Source of the DNA: Candidatus Aminicenantota bacterium
Lineage (GTDB): Bacteria; Acidobacteriota; Aminicenantia; Aminicenantales; Aminicenantaceae
Assembly (NCBI GenBank): GCA_030617525.1
Contig: JAUWVG010000003.1
Coordinates: forward strand, 1-20,786
Reading direction: 5' to 3'
Length of the DNA stretch: 20,786 nucleotides
The translations under genes and the position numbers were made by a program. Positions within the stretch are counted from its first letter, which is position 1, and the number at the start of each line of letters is the position of its first letter. Below, in pieces: positions 15,411 to 20,786 of this stretch. Under the pieces are notes generated by a model that had not been told where the DNA came from, made no database searches, and was given only the letters and a program-made list of their open reading frames with translations.

Positions 15411-16277
15411 ATGACCACCTCAAGAAGACCGCCTGCTTATGAAGAGCAAAACTCCCGGCCTCGAGGATCCAAGCATTACAGACGTAAAGAAGGCCAGGTT
15501 CACACTAAAAAATTACATCGAAAAATCAAACTGCGGTTCAGACACATTTTTTTGAGTTTTGTTTTCCTGGCAGGTTTTTTTCTTGTTCTGCAGCAGGTTT
15601 TTCTTTTTGCATTCTCCTGGGACAAATTGGATATCAAAAATGTCTACATCTCCTGCGAAAATCAGGCCATAAAAAATGATGCCCAAGACATGATTGAAGA
15701 TTATGCTTTCGGAAATATTCTTCTTTTCGATAGCAACAATCTACAGGAAATCATTAAGTCCTTTACAAGAGTCAAAAACGTCACTATAAGAAAAATATTT
15801 CCTCTATCCCTCAATATTTCAATCGAAGAAAGAAAACCTTTCGCCGTTCTCAGAAAAGAGTTTTTATGTGTGATTGACACGGAAGGCGTGATTGTCAGCC
15901 AATTAAAAACTCACAACTTACCACTCCCCCTTCTTTTCGACGAAAACAACTTTATGGATTATTACCAAGAAAAAATAGAACTGGCCAGGGAATGCCTGGA
16001 AAAAATGACACCTAAAGAGAGACAAAACATCGAGATCCTGGATCTTTCGGAAAATTTAAACATCAAAGTGAAAACAAGAGATTCCTTCACGTGGCTGATT
16101 CTGGGAAATAACCGTTTTGAAGAAAAATACAGAAGATTTTTTGCTGAAAAAGCCTATCTGGAAAGATATGGAGATTTAGAGTATGTAGACCTTCGATTTC
16201 AGGATCGGTTCTTTATCAAGCCCCTGAAAGATTATTCGATAAAAGACATGGCCACCAATGCCAAGGAGGTAAACTGA
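15411..16277 (+). CDS. ftsQ: Cell division protein FtsQ
   Basis: FtsQ is a bitopic divisome scaffold that binds FtsL/FtsB. The 288-residue protein has a long basic cytoplasmic tail (about 1-44, rich in Arg/Lys), a single membrane helix at about 45-67, then a POTRA-like domain (WDKLDIKNVYISCENQAIKND and the following region, ending at VTIRKIFPLSLNISIEERKPFAVL). An FtsQ-type beta domain with LCVIDTEGVIV follows. The ERKPFAVL and VDLRFQDRFFIKP segments are family-typical. It starts 2 bp after murC and overlaps ftsA by 1 bp. Sequence identity in this family is low, but position and architecture agree. Confidence 0.9.
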   Translation: MTTSRRPPAYEEQNSRPRGSKHYRRKEGQVHTKKLHRKIKLRFRHIFLSFVFLAGFFLVLQQVFLFAFSWDKLDIKNVYISCENQAIKNDAQDMIEDYAFGNILLFDSNNLQEIIKSFTRVKNVTIRKIFPLSLNISIEERKPFAVLRKEFLCVIDTEGVIVSQLKTHNLPLPLLFDENNFMDYYQEKIELARECLEKMTPKERQNIEILDLSENLNIKVKTRDSFTWLILGNNRFEEKYRRFFAEKAYLERYGDLEYVDLRFQDRFFIKPLKDYSIKDMATNAKEVN

Positions 16278-17500
16278 TGCAAAAAAATAATTACATCGTC
16301 GGTTTTGACATCGGAACAAAAAAAACGACAGCCATCATTGGTGAAATTACTGATGAAAAGAAGATCGAGATCATTGGAATTGGGACCGGGGATTCAAAAG
16401 GGCTGAGAAAAGGGGTAGTCGTCAACCTGGAGGCCACTATTGAAGCCATCAAAAAAGCTCAAGAAGAAGCAGAGTTAATGGCAGGAGTGGCTATTGATTC
16501 CGCATTTATCGGACTTTCCGGCGCCCATATCAAGAGCTTTAACAGCCGGGGGGTAATCGCTGTCTCCGGAAGAAACAAGGAAATCAGCGGTGAAGACATC
16601 AATCGAGTCATCGATCAATCCAAAGCCGTTTCCATACCTCCAGATCGGGAAATTATTCACATCATTCCCCAAGAATTCGTCGTGGATGAACAGGACGGAA
16701 TCAAAGATCCACTTGGTATGAGCGGGATCAAACTCGAAGTGAATGTTCACATTATCACGGCAGGAACAACATCTGTTCAGAATTTAAAAACCTGCCTTTC
16801 CCGTGCCGAAATTGAGATCGAGCAGATTGTCCTTAATCAAATCGCCACAAGTTTCTCCGTTCTCACTCATGATGAAATGGAACTGGGAGTGGGTATGATC
16901 GATATCGGTGGAGGAACGACTGAAATTGCCATATTTGAACGAGGGAGCCTATGGTACACCTCTGTCATCCCAATAGGGGGAGATAATTTCACCAACGACA
17001 TCGCCGTAGGACTGCGCACACCCATCCCAGATGCCGAAAAAATCAAAAAGAAATTCGGTTGTGTGTCCAGCCCGCTTTCGGATGAAGAAGAAACCCTTGA
17101 AGTTCCCCCTGTCGGTCGAGGGAAAAAACCTAGAATTCTTTCCAGACAACTACTCGCCGACATCATCCAACCAAGAGCAGAAGAAATTTTCCGTCTCATT
17201 GATAATGAGACAAAAAGGATGGGTTATGAAAAATCTTTAAATTCTGGTGTTGTGGTTACGGGAGGAACAGCCCTTCTGGAAGGTCTGGAGGAAGTGGCTG
17301 AGGAAATATTTGACTTACCTGTTCGAAGGGGGGATCCCATAGGAGTCGGTGGATTAATGGATAGGGTCAGCACCCCTGACTTCGCCACCTCTGTGGGACT
17401 TATCCTATATGGATATAACCAATGGAAAGAAAAAGGCATCTCAAAAGATAGAAAGAGAGGATTCTGGGTCAAAATGAAAGATTGGCTCCGGGAAGCATAG
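16277..17500 (+). CDS. ftsA: Cell division protein FtsA
   Basis: FtsA is the actin-like ATPase that tethers FtsZ filaments to the membrane. The 407-residue protein has phosphate-1 loop FDIGTKKTTA (10-19), an SHS2 (1C) domain around 80-165 with FIGLSGAHI, phosphate-2 motif IDIGGGTTEIAIF (208-220), IPIGGDNFTNDIA, and the adenosine motif VVVTGGTALLEGL (325-337). The last residues, GFWVKMKDWLREA, form an amphipathic helix suited to membrane binding. AAGGAGGT at 16263-16270 gives one of the best ribosome sites in the cluster. It lies 9 bp before ftsZ. Confidence 0.96.
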   Translation: MQKNNYIVGFDIGTKKTTAIIGEITDEKKIEIIGIGTGDSKGLRKGVVVNLEATIEAIKKAQEEAELMAGVAIDSAFIGLSGAHIKSFNSRGVIAVSGRNKEISGEDINRVIDQSKAVSIPPDREIIHIIPQEFVVDEQDGIKDPLGMSGIKLEVNVHIITAGTTSVQNLKTCLSRAEIEIEQIVLNQIATSFSVLTHDEMELGVGMIDIGGGTTEIAIFERGSLWYTSVIPIGGDNFTNDIAVGLRTPIPDAEKIKKKFGCVSSPLSDEEETLEVPPVGRGKKPRILSRQLLADIIQPRAEEIFRLIDNETKRMGYEKSLNSGVVVTGGTALLEGLEEVAEEIFDLPVRRGDPIGVGGLMDRVSTPDFATSVGLILYGYNQWKEKGISKDRKRGFWVKMKDWLREA

Positions 17501-17509
17501 GAGGAGAAT

Positions 17510-18721
17510 ATGAATGAACAATTGAAAGGGAAATTAAAATTTCATCTTGTTGAAGAAAAATCTGGCGCTAAAATAAAGGTGATCGGCATCGGAGGCGGTG
17601 GAGGGAACGCAGTGAACCGAATGATCGAAACCGGCATTGAAGGCGTTGATTTTATAGCTATCAACACCGATCTCCAGGCACTTGAAACCAACATGGCTCA
17701 AACAAAGTATCAAATCGGAAAACAGCTAACCAAGGGATTAGGCTCCGGCGGAAACCCGAATACAGGTAAAGAAGCGGCTGTTGAAGATATAGAACAACTG
17801 CGCAACCTGATCGATGGGGCCGACATGGTTTTTCTTACATCAGGACTAGGAGGTGGAACTGGGACGGGCGCCACTCCCATACTGGCCAGACTGGCTTCTG
17901 AAATGGACATTCTCGCCATTGCGATTGTAACACTTCCATTTTGCTTCGAAGGGAAGGTCCGATCAAAACAAGCTGAAGAAGGTCTGTCTGAACTTAAGAA
18001 CGGAGTCGGTACGGTTATATCTATCCCGAATGAACGACTTCTCCAAACTGTCAATTTAAACACCTCTATCCAGGATGCATTTAAGTTGGCTGATGATATT
18101 CTTCGTCAAGCCGTGCAAGGAATCTCAGATCTCATCACAAGGCCTGGATTGATCAATCTGGATTTTGCCGATGTGAAATCTATCATGACGGGAATGGGGA
18201 TGGCCTTTCTCGGTACAGGTATGGCTGCTGGTGAAAACAGAGCGATCGAGGGTGCACAAAGGGCCATTTCAAGTCCGCTTCTGATCGACAACTCAATCGA
18301 GGGCGCACACGGAGTCCTCATCAATATCACTGGGGGGACAGATGTCACTCTCCACGAAGTTTCAAAGGCATCGGATCTCATCTATAATCTCGTCCATCCG
18401 GATGCCAACATTATCTTTGGAACGGTGATTGATGAGACAATGAAAGATACCGTCAAAGTGACGGTGATCGCCACAGGATTCGAACAGCAAAGTGAAGATG
18501 ATGTCGTTCACATTGATGAGCTGCCCCCGATCAGAAAGCCAACGCCTCCTCCCATTCAAGTTCCCCAAGATACTCCTCCCTATCTTTTCGAACCCAAAAA
18601 TAACGATTCCCTCTGGCAAAGACCAGCTTGGGAAAAACAATGGGATCCTTATGAAACGCCTTCTTTCATTCGGAGAAACAAGAAGTCTTCAGTAAGAAAA
18701 GTTGCCCATGAAGTCAGCTGA
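17510..18721 (+). CDS. ftsZ: Cell division GTPase FtsZ
   Basis: FtsZ forms the cytokinetic ring. The 403-residue protein has KVIGIGGGGGNAVNRM (23-38), the tubulin signature GGGTGTG (114-120) within TSGLGGGTGTGA, and the T7 synergy loop NLDFAD (216-221), so GTP binding and hydrolysis should be intact. A short proline-rich linker (about 325-378) leads to the conserved C-terminal peptide ETPSFIRRNKK (382-392), the binding site for FtsA and other partners. A basic tail of 11 residues follows that peptide, and part of it is encoded in the overlap with hutI. AGGAGGAG directly upstream marks the start. Confidence 0.97.
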   Translation: MNEQLKGKLKFHLVEEKSGAKIKVIGIGGGGGNAVNRMIETGIEGVDFIAINTDLQALETNMAQTKYQIGKQLTKGLGSGGNPNTGKEAAVEDIEQLRNLIDGADMVFLTSGLGGGTGTGATPILARLASEMDILAIAIVTLPFCFEGKVRSKQAEEGLSELKNGVGTVISIPNERLLQTVNLNTSIQDAFKLADDILRQAVQGISDLITRPGLINLDFADVKSIMTGMGMAFLGTGMAAGENRAIEGAQRAISSPLLIDNSIEGAHGVLINITGGTDVTLHEVSKASDLIYNLVHPDANIIFGTVIDETMKDTVKVTVIATGFEQQSEDDVVHIDELPPIRKPTPPPIQVPQDTPPYLFEPKNNDSLWQRPAWEKQWDPYETPSFIRRNKKSSVRKVAHEVS

Positions 18722-19979
18722 TCTGGTCGTTACAAACTGCAATCAGCTTCTCACTTGCAGAGGGCCGATTCCAAAACGAAAAGAAGCGCTCCAGGATATC
18801 GGCTGCATTGAGAATGCGACTATCGCGTCTTACGAAGGAAAAATTGTTTTTATCGGCAGCGAAAAAGAGTATCACAAAGAAATGTCTCTCGACAAGAATG
18901 GTGTACAGATCGACGGGAAAGGTAAAATCGGGCTGCCGGGTTTTATCGATTCTCACACACATCTGCCTTTTGCAGGGAGTCGAGAGGACGAATTCCTCCT
19001 TCGTCTAAAAGGCTATACATACCTGCAGCTGGCCGCCAAGGGTCTTGGCATACAGACAACCGTCAAAGCTACACGGAAGGCCTCCCAACAAGAACTCCTC
19101 TCTCTTTGTCTGACAAGATTGGACAGCATGCTTCTCCATGGGACAACAACCGCCGAGGCAAAAAGTGGATACGGACTCAACACAAAGGATGAACTCAAAC
19201 AGCTTAGGGCCATTAGAGAGGCTGACCGGAAACACCCTGTTGATCTTGTTCCCACCTTCTTGGGAGCTCACGAAATCCCCATGGAATACAAAACAAGAAA
19301 GAGTGAATATATCGCCCTGATCATCCAGGAGATGCTCCCGGAAGTCAAACGTTTTAACCTGGCTGAATTTTTCGATATATTCTGTGAAGAAGGGGTTTAT
19401 TCAGTAGAGGACACCCGCAAATTAGTCAAAGCAGCGCAGCAGTCGGGACTGAAAATCAAAATCCACACCGACGAATTTTCTGCCCTGGGGGGAGCCGAAC
19501 TCGCGGCAGAAGTGAACGCCGTTTCAGCAGAACATCTCATTGCCATCACTCAGGAAGGCATAGCCGCTCTTTCAGAAAGTTCTACGGCCGCTATCCTTCT
19601 TCCAGGCGTCTCATTCTTTCTTATGCTTGACAAGACAGCTCCAGCCCGCCAACTCATCGATCACGGTGCTGTTGTGGCTCTGGCAACTGATTTTAATCCT
19701 GGAAGTTCCATGACAGAATCCATGTTTTTTATTCTACAGTTGGCAGTCTTCACTTTAAAGATGGGGATTGAAGAAGCTATCAATGCCGTAACAGCAAATG
19801 CAGCCTATGCTATCTCCAGACAAACTAGCATGGGAAGCCTGGAATTGGGAAAAAAAATGGATCTTTTACTCTGTGATGTCCCCAATTATGCCTATTTAGG
19901 CTATCATATCGGGACAAATCCGATCACTCACGTGATTAAAAATGGAAAGATCGTCGTGAAGGATGGTCAAATTTTTTAA
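18708..19979 (+). CDS. hutI: Imidazolonepropionase
   Basis: HutI hydrolyses 4-imidazolone-5-propanoate to N-formimino-L-glutamate in histidine degradation. The 423-residue amidohydrolase has the metal motif DSHTHLPFAGSR (81-92, His83 and His85), AKSGYGL (151-157), FLGAHEIP with His188, KIHTDEFSALGG with His253, AEHLIAI (275-280) and ATDFNPGSS with Asp328; all point to HutI rather than other amidohydrolases. I chose the ATG at 18708, giving a 14-bp overlap with ftsZ. A TTG two codons earlier is possible, and no good ribosome site is seen. No hutH or hutU lies in the window. Its attachment to the end of the dcw operon is unusual. Confidence 0.93.
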   Translation: MKSADLVVTNCNQLLTCRGPIPKRKEALQDIGCIENATIASYEGKIVFIGSEKEYHKEMSLDKNGVQIDGKGKIGLPGFIDSHTHLPFAGSREDEFLLRLKGYTYLQLAAKGLGIQTTVKATRKASQQELLSLCLTRLDSMLLHGTTTAEAKSGYGLNTKDELKQLRAIREADRKHPVDLVPTFLGAHEIPMEYKTRKSEYIALIIQEMLPEVKRFNLAEFFDIFCEEGVYSVEDTRKLVKAAQQSGLKIKIHTDEFSALGGAELAAEVNAVSAEHLIAITQEGIAALSESSTAAILLPGVSFFLMLDKTAPARQLIDHGAVVALATDFNPGSSMTESMFFILQLAVFTLKMGIEEAINAVTANAAYAISRQTSMGSLELGKKMDLLLCDVPNYAYLGYHIGTNPITHVIKNGKIVVKDGQIF

Positions 19980-19997
19980 AAACTCCCGGAACAACAC

Positions 19998-20013
19998 CAT
20001 TTTATCGAAAATG
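19998..20013. terminator. Weak A/T hairpin between converging genes
   Basis: CATTTT (19998-20003) and AAAATG (20008-20013) pair perfectly around ATCG in the 49-bp gap between hutI and the Fe-S protein gene. The stem is short and A/T-rich with no good T-run after it, so a terminator role in either direction is only a possibility. Confidence 0.25.
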
Positions 20014-20028
20014 TTTATGAAATAAAGT

Positions 20029-20241
20029 CTATGCAGAATGCCGCAGAGGGCCTATTTCTTTCACTTCATCAACCAGAGCATGATGAGGACAAGAATTCGA
20101 GCAGATTCCACACTCAATGCATTTGCGAAAATCAACATTGGGCACACCCCATCCGCTTTGACTTATTGCCCCAACAGGACAGGCGTTAATTAAAGGGCAG
20201 GAATGGTCCTGAGGACACTGTTCTTTGATAACGTTGATCAT
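20029..20241 (-). CDS. Small 4Fe-4S ferredoxin-like protein
   Basis: This 70-residue protein has one full iron-sulfur motif: C41-x2-C44-x2-C47-x3-C51-P (CIECGICSNSCP). The N-terminal half carries Cys9, Cys15 and Cys21-Pro at even spacing (CP-x4-CP-x4-CP), not the normal CxxCxxC. The N-terminal CPVGAIS and C-terminal CPHHALV resemble the two halves of a bacterial 2[4Fe-4S] ferredoxin. With seven cysteines, the second cluster lacks one ligand or uses another. It lies 8 bp after the trxA stop with no clear ribosome site, so translation probably depends on trxA. A role as an electron carrier linked to thioredoxin is inference. Confidence 0.85.
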   Translation of the reverse strand: MINVIKEQCPQDHSCPLINACPVGAISQSGWGVPNVDFRKCIECGICSNSCPHHALVDEVKEIGPLRHSA

Positions 20242-20249
20242 GAATATTC

Positions 20250-20582
20250 TTAGGATGCGGTGATGAAGCTTTTAAGGTGCTCTATAAGCTGCTCTTCCGG
20301 CTTAAATCCTACAATCCTGTCCACCTCTTTTCCCCCCTTAAAAACCAGCAGAGAAGGAATGGCCATAATGTTGAACTCTCCGGCTGTCTTCTGGTTCTCG
20401 TCTGTATTTAGCTTGACAAAGCTCATTTGGCCATCGAGTTTTTCAGCAACGGCTTCTAAGACCGGAGCGACCATCCGGCATGGACCGCACCATGGCGCCC
20501 AAAAATCAACAACCACCGGAACTTCGGATTCCAGAACATCGGATTGAAAAGTGTTTTCTGATGTTTCTTTAATTTTTTCCAT
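20250..20582 (-). CDS. trxA: Thioredoxin
   Basis: This cytoplasmic dithiol-disulfide oxidoreductase has 110 residues, the normal length. The redox motif WCGPC is at 31-35, the buried Asp26 is in VVDFWAPWCGPC, and the cis-proline is Pro76 in AIPSLLVFKGG (Ser follows where Thr is most common). The ATG is 1 bp after the stop of the upstream regulator, and its ribosome site AGAGGT lies inside the end of that gene. Expression is therefore probably tied to the regulator. The Fe-S protein gene follows at 8 bp. This trxA may be a specialised copy, because it sits with a regulator rather than alone. Confidence 0.95.
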   Translation of the reverse strand: MEKIKETSENTFQSDVLESEVPVVVDFWAPWCGPCRMVAPVLEAVAEKLDGQMSFVKLNTDENQKTAGEFNIMAIPSLLVFKGGKEVDRIVGFKPEEQLIEHLKSFITAS

Positions 20583-20583
20583 T

Positions 20584-20786
20584 TTATACCTCTTTTTTTA
20601 ATATTTTGAAAGTTTGAACAACAGCCTTGTCCGCAATTCTGTAGCATATTTTGTTCTTTTCCCGTCTCGCCTCAATAATCCCTGCTTCTTTGAGGATCTT
20701 GAGATGCTGTGACGCATTGGGTTGGGACACAGAAAGGCCTTTCTGTATTTCTCCCACGCAGCACTCCTTTTTCATCAAACCCTCCA
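20584..20786 (-). CDS. ArsR-family winged-helix regulator (5' end beyond window)
   Basis: The frame stays open to the right edge, so the N-terminus is missing. The visible part holds the helix-turn-helix (GLSVSQPNASQHLKILKEAGIIEA) and the beta-wing (REKNKICYRIAD), as in ArsR/SmtB repressors. Two adjacent cysteines (MKKECCVGEI) sit near the place of the metal-binding CVC motif of classical ArsR, but the CxC pattern itself is not present. Thiol or metal sensing is possible and unproven. It is first in the visible order regulator, trxA, Fe-S protein, with 1 bp to trxA. It could autorepress this operon. Internal TTG and ATG codons near 20778-20773 could be starts but would remove a helix common in the family. 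Confidence 0.85.
   Translation of the reverse strand, partial: EGLMKKECCVGEIQKGLSVSQPNASQHLKILKEAGIIEARREKNKICYRIADKAVVQTFKILKKEV

Overview
This window is one bacterial chromosome segment built around a complete, very compact division and cell wall (dcw) cluster. The cluster reads mraZ-rsmH-ftsL-ftsI-murE-murF-mraY-murD-ftsW-murG-murC-ftsQ-ftsA-ftsZ, all on the + strand from about 3.1 to 18.7 kb. A diderm or mDAP-type bacterium is indicated: MurE carries the DNPR signature of meso-diaminopimelate ligases, and a lipoprotein and a full FtsQ/FtsL/FtsW/FtsI divisome are encoded. The archaeal-type fructose-1,6-bisphosphate aldolase/phosphatase next to a dcw cluster, moderate GC content and the protein style fit an uncultivated lineage near Acidobacteriota/Aminicenantota. 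That placement is inference from memory, not a search result.

Left flank (1-3.1 kb). A minus-strand lipoprotein gene runs off the left edge. It has a Tyr/Trp/Gly-rich middle and a Ser/Arg-rich tail with a 51-bp tandem repeat. It is divergent from the gluconeogenic FBP aldolase/phosphatase. Between them lie two near-consensus promoters and a 20-bp inverted repeat. A NUDIX hydrolase and a DUF2007 protein follow, overlapping by 4 bp and bracketed by GGGGTC/GGATTC-type intergenic repeats in opposite orientations.

Centre (3.04-18.72 kb). A TTGACA-16-TATAAT promoter, preceded by an A/T inverted repeat, is followed by three GGGA boxes at exact 10-bp spacing that run into the mraZ start codon. These match the known MraZ operator pattern, so the cluster is probably autoregulated by MraZ. 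All fourteen genes are separated by 9 bp or less or overlap, so one polycistronic unit is likely. murB and ddl, often found between murC and ftsQ, are absent. The genes supply lipid II synthesis (MurC-F, MraY, MurG), septal polymerisation and cross-linking (FtsW, FtsI), the FtsQ-FtsL scaffold and the FtsA-FtsZ ring.

Right flank (18.7-20.8 kb). hutI (imidazolonepropionase) overlaps the end of ftsZ by 14 bp and seems to be the last gene of the dcw transcription unit, an unexpected partner. Converging on it from the right edge is a minus-strand set: an ArsR-family regulator (cut by the window edge), thioredoxin and a small Fe-S protein, tightly packed and probably a redox- or metal-responsive operon. 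I saw no tRNA, rRNA, CRISPR array, transposase or integrase.
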